Positions 50,927 to 58,903 of a DNA stretch of 64,000 nt are shown here, piece after piece. The translations under genes were made by a program, and so were the position numbers. Source of the DNA: Microbacterium memoriense (GTDB lineage Bacteria > Actinomycetota > Actinomycetes > Actinomycetales > Microbacteriaceae); NCBI RefSeq assembly GCF_025398275.1, contig NZ_JAODOR010000001.1:124001-188000 (forward strand). Direction: 5' to 3'. The notes below the pieces were generated by a model. It made no database searches. It was not told the origin of the DNA and saw only the letters and a program-made list of their open reading frames with translations. Numbering within the stretch: position 1 is the first letter of the stretch; each line of letters starts with the position of its first letter.

Positions 50927-51430
50927 ATGGGACTCCTCGACCACGTAGATCTGGAGCTGTTGAACGCGCTGGCCGATGATCACCGCGCCACCGTCGTCGC
51001 TCTGGCCGACCGTCTCGGACTCTCTCGCAACACGGTTCAGGCGCGCATGGCGAAGCTCGAGCGATCAGAGGTTTTCCTGTCGTTCGAACGTGCCATGTCA
51101 CCCAAAGCGCTGGGTCTCCCGATCGAAGCCATGATCAGCATCACCGTGCATCAAGCCGATCTCCCGCGCATCACGGCCGAGCTCGCGGAACTGCCCGAAG
51201 TCCTGCAGGTGCACGGACTGAGCGGCCAGATCGACCTGCTGGCCCGCGTCGCCGCGCGCGATACGCAGCACCTGTTCGAGGTGGATGCCCGCATCCTCTC
51301 CATCGAGGGCGTCGAGCGCACCGAAACCTCCCTCGTCATGGGCGAAGTCATCGGCTATCGCGTGCGTCCTCTGCTGGAATCGGTGCGAGCGGAATCACTT
51401 CGACCGGAGTCAGCACCGCGCTCGTCGTGA
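50927..51430 (+). CDS. Lrp/AsnC-family transcriptional regulator (BkdR-like)
   Basis: A 167 aa regulator. The N-terminal helix-turn-helix is LLNALADDHRATVVALADRL with SRNTVQARMAKLERS. The C-terminal RAM domain binds amino acids ([20 protein letters not shown]). Relatives activate bkd operons in response to branched-chain amino acids. The ATG at 50927 is favoured by the TATGGT box; in-frame starts further upstream would add a non-conserved segment. Its last 83 bp overlap the 3' end of the convergent EamA gene. Confidence 0.87.
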   Translation: MGLLDHVDLELLNALADDHRATVVALADRLGLSRNTVQARMAKLERSEVFLSFERAMSPKALGLPIEAMISITVHQADLPRITAELAELPEVLQVHGLSGQIDLLARVAARDTQHLFEVDARILSIEGVERTETSLVMGEVIGYRVRPLLESVRAESLRPESAPRSS

Positions 51431-52388
51431 CGGCATCCATCTCGGCGGCATCCATGCGCACCAGGACGACGCCGACGAGGATCAGCGCACCACCGACGAA
51501 CTGGATGGGCGCGGGAGTCTCGCCCAGCAGCAACCACGCGAAGGCGAGAGCGAAGAGCACCTCGGAGAGCCCGATGAACGAGGCCAGCCGGGAGCCGATG
51601 CGCGGCACCGCCATGACGCCGAGCGCATAGCCGAGGGTCGTCCCGACGGCGCCGACCCACAGCAACGGCAGGAGGCCCGGCATCTCGATACCGCGGAAAG
51701 CGACCGTGACGTCAGGGGCTGCGAACGGCAGGATGCCGGTGACCGCGAGTGCGGCCATGAACAGTGCGCCGACGAGCAGTCCACCCGACGCGAGGGCGAG
51801 TGGCGGCAGGTCATCGCCCGTCCGCTCGGACATGACGAAGTAGGCGCAGACGCAGACTGCCGCAGCGAGCGCGAGGATCGTGCCCAGCAGGTCGAAGCGT
51901 GCCCCGGCGATGTCGACGACCAGGATGAGCCCGACGACGGCGACGGCCGAACCGCCGAGAACCAGTCGCGACGGCGTGCGTCGCGTTCGGAACCAGACGA
52001 AGGCGACCAGCATGACCGGGGCGAGGTATTGGATCAGCAGCGCGACCGCGACCGGCATCCGTTGCATCGCGGTGAAGAAGAAGAGCTGGCATCCCGCGAC
52101 CGGGATGAGTCCGAAGGCCAGCAGCGACCAGCCGTGCCGGCGCAGGAACGATCGTTCACGGAGCACCGTCCGCACGAGCACGGGCGAGAGGATGAGGCCG
52201 GCGAGGCCCATCCGCACGATGAGCGCGGCCGACAGTGACCACCCGGCCTCCAGGAGGGGCTTGACCAGCGGCCCGCTCGACGAGAACGCGAGTGCCGAAA
52301 CGACCGCCATGACGATACCCGCGCTGCGATGGACCGTCACGCGGGCGGGCTGCGCGATCAGAAGCGGGGTGGAAGCCGTGTGTGTCAC
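51348..52388 (-). CDS. EamA-family (DMT) transporter
   Basis: A 346 aa membrane protein with ten helices in two EamA repeats. Seen are VMAVVSALAFSSSGPLVKPL near the start, LAPVMLVAFVWFRTRRTPS at the end of the first repeat, and SEVLFALAFAWLLLGETPAP near the end of the second. These exporters handle amino acids or other metabolites. The hydrophilic tail of about 30 residues overlaps the convergent Lrp/AsnC gene. It diverges from the CGNR gene. Confidence 0.87.
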   Translation of the reverse strand: MTHTASTPLLIAQPARVTVHRSAGIVMAVVSALAFSSSGPLVKPLLEAGWSLSAALIVRMGLAGLILSPVLVRTVLRERSFLRRHGWSLLAFGLIPVAGCQLFFFTAMQRMPVAVALLIQYLAPVMLVAFVWFRTRRTPSRLVLGGSAVAVVGLILVVDIAGARFDLLGTILALAAAVCVCAYFVMSERTGDDLPPLALASGGLLVGALFMAALAVTGILPFAAPDVTVAFRGIEMPGLLPLLWVGAVGTTLGYALGVMAVPRIGSRLASFIGLSEVLFALAFAWLLLGETPAPIQFVGGALILVGVVLVRMDAAEMDAVTTSAVLTPVEVIPLAPIPAEDARDSR

Positions 52389-52409
52389 CAGCGGTCTGCG
52401 TTCTACTGA

Positions 52410-52431
52410 GACAGGATCGAATCGACCTGTC
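52410..52431. promoter_or_regulatory. Inverted repeat in EamA / CGNR divergent region
   Basis: GACAGG (52410-52415) and CCTGTC (52426-52431) flank 10 bp including two TCGA units. It is a candidate operator between the two divergent genes. TACACT at 52448-52453 may be the -10 box of the CGNR gene. Confidence 0.4.
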
Positions 52432-52488
52432 AGGGGTGTGAGATGCTTACACTAATGACGGTACTGCCACCGACAGTCAGGAGTCAAC

Positions 52489-53049
52489 GTGGTCTTCATA
52501 CATGACACCGAAATGTCGCTGCGCGCCGCTGCCGCGCTGGTGAACACCCTGCCGGACATCGACACCGACGGCGTTGATCGGCTCGTTTCTCGGACAGACC
52601 TGGACGCGTACTTCGACGAATACGCGTATACAGGGACTTTTCACCGCGACGACGATGAGCTCCACACCGTGCGAGGCAACCGTGCACGTCTGCGAGAGCT
52701 GTGGAGCGTCGATCGCACCGCCGCCGTGCCGCTGGTCAACGCGATGCTGCGTGACGGTCAGGCGCTCCCCCAGCTCGTGATCCACGACGGATTCGACTGG
52801 CACATCCACGCCACCGAGCCGGATGCTCCCCTGTCCGTCCGCATGCTCGTCGAGTCCGCGATGGCGTTCGTCGATGTCATCCGTTCCGACCAGTGGGACC
52901 GCGTGCGCCGCTGCGAGGCGGACGACTGCGAGGCGGTCTACATCGACTTCTCGAAGAACGGATCCAAGCGCTACTGCGACACGGGCAATTGCGGCAACCG
53001 CATGAACGTCATCGCGTACCGTCGGCGGAAGGCTGAAGAAAGCGCATGA
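52489..53049 (+). CDS. CGNR zinc-finger protein, putative transcription regulator
   Basis: A 186 aa protein of the ABATE/CGNR family. The N-terminal domain (residues 8-130) begins MSLRAAAALVNTLPDI. The C-terminal zinc finger has cysteines in VRRCEADDCEAVYID and KRYCDTGNCGNRMNVIAYR, which contains the eponymous CGNR. These are suspected stress-linked transcription regulators and are often next to EamA exporters, as here. AGGAG lies 5 nt before the GTG. The 3' end overlaps the convergent hydrolase gene by 41 bp. Confidence 0.88.
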   Translation: MVFIHDTEMSLRAAAALVNTLPDIDTDGVDRLVSRTDLDAYFDEYAYTGTFHRDDDELHTVRGNRARLRELWSVDRTAAVPLVNAMLRDGQALPQLVIHDGFDWHIHATEPDAPLSVRMLVESAMAFVDVIRSDQWDRVRRCEADDCEAVYIDFSKNGSKRYCDTGNCGNRMNVIAYRRRKAEESA

Positions 53050-53908
53050 TCGCGGCGGCGGCTTCGCGCGGCTTCTCGTAGTGGATCAGGTGGCCGACGC
53101 CCGTGATTTCGACGAGTTCGGCGTCCGGGAAGAGCGTCTGCAAGTGCCGCTCCGCCTCGATCGGAGTGATGTCGTCGCGGTCCGCCGCGATCAAGAGCGT
53201 CGGCTGGGTGATCCGGGGCGCGAAGGCGCGGACATCGTGGGACACCGAGGCGATGAAGGCCTCGTGGAGCACATCACGGTCGGCGAACCGCGAGAAGTAG
53301 GTGTCGTGCTGATCGTGGATGAAGGTGCGCAGCCCCGCATCCTTCGTCTTGGCCATCGAGGCGCTCATGACCCGGACGATGAGTCGGTTGCGAAGAAGAG
53401 CCTCACCCAGGGGCGTGGGCAGCCGTGCTCCCGCCCAGTAGTAGAAGACCGCGAGCCGCGTGAGGAGCCCTCTCGGGCCTTCGAGTGCCGGTGCACCGAT
53501 CGGGTTGACCAGGATGACCCGCGGCGTCTGCAGGCCGCCCGCGACAGCCCCGGCAACCACGATCGAGCCGAACGAGTGGCCGAGGATGACGGCGCCCGGT
53601 GCGACGGCATCCACGAAATCGTGGAGCCAGTCGACGTACGTCTGCAACGTGTGCGGTACGGCCGGGAGCGGGGCGGTCTCACCGAAGCCGGGGAGGTCGG
53701 GAGAAATGACGCGGATGCCGTCGAGATACGCGACGACAGGATCCAGTCCATGGTGCTCACCGCGGTACCCGTGCACAGCGACCAGCGTGGTGTGAGCGTC
53801 GGCATCGCCGTAGACCCAGTAGGACGTGGTCCCTCCGCGCACGGTGACCTCGTGGCGCTCCACGGGGATCTGCGCGAGACGAACGGCGTAGGGAGACGGA
53901 ACGACCAT
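53009..53908 (-). CDS. Alpha/beta-fold hydrolase
   Basis: A 299 aa hydrolase. The oxyanion HG region is TTLVAVHGYRGEHHGLDPVV, the nucleophile elbow is VILGHSFGSIVVAG (GHSFG), the acid is in LLIAADRDDITPIE, and the catalytic His is in ITGVGHLIHYEKPREAA. It belongs to the MhpC/epoxide-hydrolase-like group. Substrate unknown. The ATG follows a TAGACT box by 6 nt; the gene diverges from the exonuclease gene over 65 bp. Confidence 0.87.
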   Translation of the reverse strand: MVVPSPYAVRLAQIPVERHEVTVRGGTTSYWVYGDADAHTTLVAVHGYRGEHHGLDPVVAYLDGIRVISPDLPGFGETAPLPAVPHTLQTYVDWLHDFVDAVAPGAVILGHSFGSIVVAGAVAGGLQTPRVILVNPIGAPALEGPRGLLTRLAVFYYWAGARLPTPLGEALLRNRLIVRVMSASMAKTKDAGLRTFIHDQHDTYFSRFADRDVLHEAFIASVSHDVRAFAPRITQPTLLIAADRDDITPIEAERHLQTLFPDAELVEITGVGHLIHYEKPREAAAAIMRFLQPSADGTR

Positions 53909-53914
53909 CCGTCG

Positions 53915-53920
53915 AGTCTA
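53915..53920 (-). promoter_or_regulatory. -10 box of leaderless alpha/beta hydrolase gene
   Basis: TAGACT on the reverse strand, 6 nt before the ATG at 53908. Confidence 0.6.
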
Positions 53921-53961
53921 CGAGCGCGGCGTGGCCTCCCCGTCATGTCGGAGGCACGCTC

Positions 53962-53967
53962 TAGCGT
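53962..53967 (+). promoter_or_regulatory. -10 box of leaderless exonuclease gene
   Basis: TAGCGT, 6 nt before the ATG at 53974. Confidence 0.6.
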
Positions 53968-53973
53968 CGAATC

Positions 53974-54741
53974 ATGCAGTCCTGGCACCCCGAGCCGCTC
54001 TCGCTCTTCGACGACGATCTCTTGGTCGCCGCTGATGCCTCGGTGACAGTGGCGCCCACGCACTGGGCGGACACCGTCGGTGTGTTCGACCTGGAAACGA
54101 CCGGTGTCGACGTGACTGTCGATCGCGTCGTCACGGCGCATGTCGGCCTCCTCGGGCCCGGCGGTGTCGCCCTGCGCGCGCAGTCGTGGCTCGCCGACCC
54201 CGGTATCGAGATCCCGGAAGGCGCATCGGCGATCCACGGCATCAGGACGCATCACGCCCGCGAGCACGGACGTCCCGCCGCGGAGGTCGTGGCCGAAGTC
54301 GTCGCCGCGCTCCGCGACCTCTTGGATGCCGGCATCCCCGTGGTCGCGTACAACGCACCGTATGACTTTTCGCTCCTGAAGTATGAGGCGCTCCGACACG
54401 GCATCGAGCCGATCGCCGACCCGTGGCCGGTGATCGACCCGCTCGTTCTCGACAAAGCACACGACCGATATCGCAAGGGAAAGCGCACGCTCGAAGTCGT
54501 CGCCGCCCACTACGCGGTCGAATTGACGGGTGCGCACGATGCCGCCGCCGACGCGATCGCCGCGGGCCGCGTCGCTCAGGCACTCGCCGGGCGCTTCGCA
54601 CTACCGGCCGACGTGCGGGAACTGCACACGCAGCAGATCGGCTGGGCGCGCGATCAGGCCGACAGCCTCACCGAGTACTTCATCCGCGTCGGTCGCCTCG
54701 ATCCGGCCGAGCGGCTCGACGGGGCCTGGCCGATCCGCTGA
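53974..54741 (+). CDS. DnaQ-like 3'-5' exonuclease
   Basis: A 255 aa DEDDh exonuclease. Exo I is VGVFDLETTGVDV, the middle has GASAIHGIRTHHARE, Exo II is VVAYNAPYDFSLLK, and Exo III is TGAHDAAADAIAAG with the His and final Asp. It resembles the proofreading subunit of polymerase III and RNase T-type enzymes. The exact substrate (DNA or RNA) is not resolved. Leaderless. It runs towards holA. Confidence 0.9.
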   Translation: MQSWHPEPLSLFDDDLLVAADASVTVAPTHWADTVGVFDLETTGVDVTVDRVVTAHVGLLGPGGVALRAQSWLADPGIEIPEGASAIHGIRTHHAREHGRPAAEVVAEVVAALRDLLDAGIPVVAYNAPYDFSLLKYEALRHGIEPIADPWPVIDPLVLDKAHDRYRKGKRTLEVVAAHYAVELTGAHDAAADAIAAGRVAQALAGRFALPADVRELHTQQIGWARDQADSLTEYFIRVGRLDPAERLDGAWPIR

Positions 54742-54760
54742 ACGTCAGTCGCGCTGTCGT

Positions 54761-54813
54761 GCGGGGTCACCTGTGGCCGCATCCTCGCCCTGATGCGACA
54801 CCACCTGCCCCGC
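54761..54813. terminator. Possible terminator between convergent exonuclease and holA genes
   Basis: GCGGGG (54761-54766) pairs with CCCCGC (54808-54813) around an inner hairpin CGCATC/GATGCG (54778-54783 and 54792-54797). No U tract. Confidence 0.35.
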
Positions 54814-54843
54814 GAAGACCCAAACGAGGGTGATGCGCGGGGT

Positions 54844-55878
54844 TCAGGTACCGAAGGGTGCGCGCGTCGCGATCACTGTCACGAGCCGCTCGACGGCGAA
54901 CACCGGATCGCGCGATGCGCCCTTGACTTCGGCGTCCGCACGGGCCGCAGCCTGGATCGCCATGCCGAGTGTCGCTTCGTTCCAGCCCGTGAGGTCTCGT
55001 CGCGCGCGGTCGACCTGCCAATCCTTCATGCCGATGCGCGCGGCCAGCGCGCCGGACGATTCCCGCGACCCGGCGACGCGGGCCATCGTGCGCAGCTTCA
55101 TCGCGATCGCAGCCACGAGCGGCACAGGATCGGCACCACTCGCGAGCGCGTGGCGCAACGTGATCAGCGCCTCGCCGTAGCGTCCGGCGATCGCCGTATC
55201 GGCTACCGCGAAGGCGGAGGTTTCCACGCGCCCCCCGTAGTACCGGGTGACGATGGTCTCGTCGATGTCACCGGCGACGTCGGCGATGAGCTGCTGGCAG
55301 GCGGCCGCGAGTTCGGTGACATCATCGGCGAAGGCGCTCACCAGGGCCCGGAGCGCGTTCGGGGCGATCCGCCGCTGCGCTGTCTGGAATTCTCCCGCGG
55401 CGAAGTCGAACTTGTCCGAATCGCGCTTGATCGCCGGAACCGCAATCTCGATGCCTCCGCCCGTACCGCCGCGGATCGCATCGAGGAGCTTCTTGCCGCG
55501 CACGCTCGCCCCGGTGTGGCGGAGCGTCACGGTCGCCCCGTCCTGCGGAGCTTCGAGGTAGGCGAGCGCTTCGGTCAGGAACGCATCGGAGCACTTCTCC
55601 ACCCCGGCCACCCGCACCAGTCGCGGTTCGCCGAACAGCGACGGCGACGTCAGCGTCAGCAAACTGCCGGACGTATAGTCATCGGCACGCAGGTCGGAGA
55701 CTTCTACACTCGGATCTTCGGCGCGCAGGTAGTCGCGGATGCCGGCGACAGCCCGTTCGGCGCAGACTTCCTCGGGCCCGGACACCAGCACGATCGGCGC
55801 CGGCTGAGGCGCACGCCATGACACCTGCGGGATCGCGGACGAGGAGCGTCCGGTGGGGCGGCGGGGGGCAGGCGGCAT
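54844..55878 (-). CDS. holA: DNA polymerase III subunit delta
   Basis: A 344 aa clamp-loader subunit that opens the sliding clamp. The N-terminal AAA+-like region has IVLVSGPEEVCAERAVAGI and LFGEPRLVRVAGVEKCSDAF. The middle and C-terminal collar domain contain LAAACQQLIADVAGDID and VPLVAAIAMKLRTMARVA. It lies directly behind comEC, the usual actinobacterial order comEA-comEC-holA. It has its own -10 box, whose first three bases are the comEC stop codon. Confidence 0.93.
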   Translation of the reverse strand: MPPAPRRPTGRSSSAIPQVSWRAPQPAPIVLVSGPEEVCAERAVAGIRDYLRAEDPSVEVSDLRADDYTSGSLLTLTSPSLFGEPRLVRVAGVEKCSDAFLTEALAYLEAPQDGATVTLRHTGASVRGKKLLDAIRGGTGGGIEIAVPAIKRDSDKFDFAAGEFQTAQRRIAPNALRALVSAFADDVTELAAACQQLIADVAGDIDETIVTRYYGGRVETSAFAVADTAIAGRYGEALITLRHALASGADPVPLVAAIAMKLRTMARVAGSRESSGALAARIGMKDWQVDRARRDLTGWNEATLGMAIQAAARADAEVKGASRDPVFAVERLVTVIATRAPFGT

Positions 55879-55884
55879 CGTCCC

Positions 55885-55890
55885 AGCCTA
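55885..55890 (-). promoter_or_regulatory. -10 box of leaderless holA, sharing the comEC stop codon
   Basis: TAGGCT on the reverse strand, 6 nt before the ATG at 55878. Its TAG is the stop codon of comEC. Confidence 0.6.
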
Positions 55891-58224
55891 GCCACCGGCA
55901 CCGACAGGATCGGCACCGGCCTCGACCGGCTCGGCCCGCCAGAGGCGCAGTGCGCCGCCTTCCGTCCACACGGCCGCGGTGCCGCCCTGGTCGGTGCGGA
56001 TGACCCGGGCCCGGTCGTCGTGCAGGAATCCGAGTGTTTCGGCACGGGGGTGACCGTAGGTGTTCTCGCCGACAGAGATCAAGGCGATCGCGGGCAGGGC
56101 GCCGGCATACAACGCAGGATCCTGGTCGGCGCTGCCGTGGTGGGCGACCTTGACCACGGCGTAGTGCGTGCGGAGCACCGCGTGCGTGGCGACGGCGCGC
56201 TGGGCCGCGCCCGACAGGTCGCCGAGAAACAGCGAGGCGGGCACGCCGCCGCCCTGGATGTCGATCACGACGCTGGCGTCGTTGCCGGGGATCACGTCGC
56301 GTGGAGGCCACAGAACCCGCCACTGGGCGCCGCCGAGCGCGCCGCCGAGACCGATCGAGGCGCGTTGCAGGTGTGCCCCGCCCGTGACAAGAGCATCGAG
56401 CACGCCCTGATGGTCACGATCCCCCGGTGGCCCGTGCAGAACGGTCCCGACGCGGCCGACGACAGCATCCACTCCCCCGCGATGATCGAGATCGAAGTGT
56501 GTCAGGACGAGCACGTCGATCCGATCGATGCCGAGCAGTTCGAGACAGTCGCGGAGCGGCGCGGGGTCCGGACCCGTATCGATGAGGGCGACGACGCCCG
56601 CCGAGCGAACGAGCACCGCATCGCCTTGGCCGACATCACAGGCGGCGATCGCCCACTGCTCGGGGACCTGCGCGCGCGTCAGCATTCCGGCGATGGGGCC
56701 GACCGCGAGGAGCAGTCCGAGCGCCGTGGCGACCATGAGTGTCGACCCCACCCGCACGCGGCCCGGCACGCTCACGATCATCCCTGCGATGGCGACGCCG
56801 AGCACCGCCATCGCGAGCAGCCCCGGCCATCCTTCGAGCCACGTGACCGTCGCGCCGGGCGCATGGGCGAGCAGGTCGGCAGTCCCGGCGATCCACGCGG
56901 CGGGAAGCCACGCGATCGCGGCGAGGCCTGGTCCGAGGAAGGGGATGCCGGCCGTCAGGCATCCGAGCAACCCGAACACGGTGCCGAGGGGCGCCGCCGG
57001 CGCCGCGAGCAGATTGGCCAGAACGCCGTAGACGGGGACCTCCGGCGTGATGAGGACGAGGAGCGGACCGCACGCCAACTGTGCCGCGAGCGGCACCGAC
57101 AGCGCGAGCGCGAGGGGCGCGGGCATCCATCGCGCGAGGCCGTCGGCGAGCGGTCCCGCACCGAGGAGCAACGCCCCGGTCGCCGCAGCCGACAGCGCGA
57201 ACCCGAGCGAACCGGCTTGCCAGGGATCCAGGACCAGGATGCCGGCGACCGCGGTGCTCAGCAGAGAGACCCCGGCGCCGGTGCGCCCGAGGAGCACGCC
57301 GAGCATCGCGATCGCGGCCATGACCGCGGCACGGACGACACTCGGTTCCGGTGACACCAGGACGACGAACCCGGCGAGCGAGGCGAGTCCGATCACGACA
57401 CGGAGACCCCGTCGCGCACCGCACAATGCCGCGGCGGCGAAGGCGATGCCCACGACGAGTGCACAATTGGCACCGGAGACCGCCGTCAGGTGCGAGAGCG
57501 ACGATGTCTTCATTGCGGCGTCGAGATCGTTCGACACCGCGGACGTGTCGCCGACTGCCAGCCCGGCGATGAGACCTCCTGCGGGCGCAGGGAGGCCCGC
57601 CGTCGTCGTGAGCAACCCGCGCCGGAGCGCCGATGCGGCCGCGAACACGCCGCCAGGCGGCGAGAGCACACGGGGTTCACCGGTGGACTGGATGACGAGC
57701 ACCGCGCGCTGGCCGGGATCCGCCGCCCAAGCCGTGCCGGCGACCGAGACGACGGCACCGAGGTCGAGTCCTGCGGGGACGTGAGCGACGCGGACGACCA
57801 CCGGTACGTGTGAGACGCGGACGACGGGTCCGGTCGCGAGGGAGCGCAGCCGCGCGTCGAACCGCCAGCCGGTCGCGGTCCGTTCGACCTTGCCGACGAC
57901 GACGATCTCAGCCTCGAGAGCTCGACCTCCGCTGAGTTCCCACCCGGTCACCTGCGCGCGGGATCCGACGGTCATCGCGATCGTGGTAGCGGTAGCCGCG
58001 GACACGGCCGCGCACACCGCGGCGATGACAACGATGCGCCACAGGCTGTTCCGACGGCGCCAGATCAGCGCCGCGCCGAGCAGACCGGAGGCCGCGATCC
58101 ACAGGCCGGTCGCCGTCGCCGGTGCCGCCGCCGCGTGCAGGATGAGGAGCGCCGCGGTCAGCCAGGTGCAGAGCGCAATCGGCACGAGACGCAGGTCTCG
58201 GCGGCGCGCGGAGCGCAGGCTCAC
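55888..58224 (-). CDS. comEC: ComEC/Rec2 DNA-uptake channel
   Basis: A 778 aa membrane protein that in competent bacteria carries single-stranded DNA across the membrane. N-terminal helices and an OB-like domain are followed by the competence domain (SLSHLTAVSGANCALVVGIA, residues about 240-259). A block of helices follows, and a C-terminal metallo-beta-lactamase domain with VLVLTHFDLDHRGGVDAV and VVKVAHHGSADQD. The GTG start overlaps the comEA stop by 4 bp. Confidence 0.93.
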   Translation of the reverse strand: MSLRSARRRDLRLVPIALCTWLTAALLILHAAAAPATATGLWIAASGLLGAALIWRRRNSLWRIVVIAAVCAAVSAATATTIAMTVGSRAQVTGWELSGGRALEAEIVVVGKVERTATGWRFDARLRSLATGPVVRVSHVPVVVRVAHVPAGLDLGAVVSVAGTAWAADPGQRAVLVIQSTGEPRVLSPPGGVFAAASALRRGLLTTTAGLPAPAGGLIAGLAVGDTSAVSNDLDAAMKTSSLSHLTAVSGANCALVVGIAFAAAALCGARRGLRVVIGLASLAGFVVLVSPEPSVVRAAVMAAIAMLGVLLGRTGAGVSLLSTAVAGILVLDPWQAGSLGFALSAAATGALLLGAGPLADGLARWMPAPLALALSVPLAAQLACGPLLVLITPEVPVYGVLANLLAAPAAPLGTVFGLLGCLTAGIPFLGPGLAAIAWLPAAWIAGTADLLAHAPGATVTWLEGWPGLLAMAVLGVAIAGMIVSVPGRVRVGSTLMVATALGLLLAVGPIAGMLTRAQVPEQWAIAACDVGQGDAVLVRSAGVVALIDTGPDPAPLRDCLELLGIDRIDVLVLTHFDLDHRGGVDAVVGRVGTVLHGPPGDRDHQGVLDALVTGGAHLQRASIGLGGALGGAQWRVLWPPRDVIPGNDASVVIDIQGGGVPASLFLGDLSGAAQRAVATHAVLRTHYAVVKVAHHGSADQDPALYAGALPAIALISVGENTYGHPRAETLGFLHDDRARVIRTDQGGTAAVWTEGGALRLWRAEPVEAGADPVGAGG

Positions 58225-58802
58225 ACCGTCACCACGTCGCGCAGGCCCTCGAGCATCTTCTCGCCGATACCCGGAACGGCCAGCAGGTCTTCGACACTCG
58301 TGAAGCGGCCGTTCTCGTCTCTCCAGGCCAGGATCCGCTCTGCCAGCGCCGGCCCGATCCGCGGCAGCGTCTCGAGGGCCGCGGCATCCGCCGTGTTGAG
58401 ATTGACGCGGCCGTCTCCGGCCGGCGACGTGCCCGGAGAATCGACGATCGTCTCCCCCACCGCCGGAACGTACAGCTGCTCGCCGTCGGCGAGGCGCCGG
58501 GCGAGATTCACCGCTCCCGTGTCGGCGTCGCTCTGCAGTCCCCCCGCTGCGGCGACGACGTCGACGACTCGGGCGCCGTCGGCGAGGCGGTACAGGCCGG
58601 GCTTCGCGACGGCCCCGAACACGTGCACGTACACCGCCGCCGGCTGGGCGGACGACTCTGCGTACGGAATCTCTTCGACCGGCGTGGATGCCGACCGCAC
58701 GACGCCGAGGAAAACGGACACTCCCGCTGCCACGAGCACAACGACCACCGCCGCGCCGACGCCGAGGCGTCGGCGCGCGTGCGGGGCTGACGACACGGAC
58801 AC
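58221..58802 (-). CDS. comEA: ComEA, helix-hairpin-helix DNA-binding competence protein
   Basis: A 193 aa membrane-anchored DNA receptor. One N-terminal helix (LGVGAAVVVVLVAAGVSVFL) is followed by a SLBB domain (YVHVFGAVAKPGLYRLADGA). A C-terminal tandem helix-hairpin-helix follows (VNLNTADAAALETLPRIGPA, with VEDLLAVPGIGEKMLEGLRD). The two other core competence genes it needs (type IV pilus genes) are not in the window. Start GTG 58802; the in-frame GTG two codons downstream is also possible. Confidence 0.92.
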   Translation of the reverse strand: MSVSSAPHARRRLGVGAAVVVVLVAAGVSVFLGVVRSASTPVEEIPYAESSAQPAAVYVHVFGAVAKPGLYRLADGARVVDVVAAAGGLQSDADTGAVNLARRLADGEQLYVPAVGETIVDSPGTSPAGDGRVNLNTADAAALETLPRIGPALAERILAWRDENGRFTSVEDLLAVPGIGEKMLEGLRDVVTV

Positions 58803-58903
58803 CGGATCAGGGTGTCATCCTGCCTGCTCGCTGACACCGCCGAACGAGCGATCCGTGCAGGGATGCCGGAAACCCCTCCCTGTGGAGGAAGCTCCGCGGC
58901 CGG

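Noticed and set aside
52455..52505. Short open frame ATG...TGA (16 codons) in the leader of the CGNR gene.
   Set aside because: It has no ribosome-binding site, the presumed start site of transcription lies after its ATG, and it overlaps the CGNR start in another frame.
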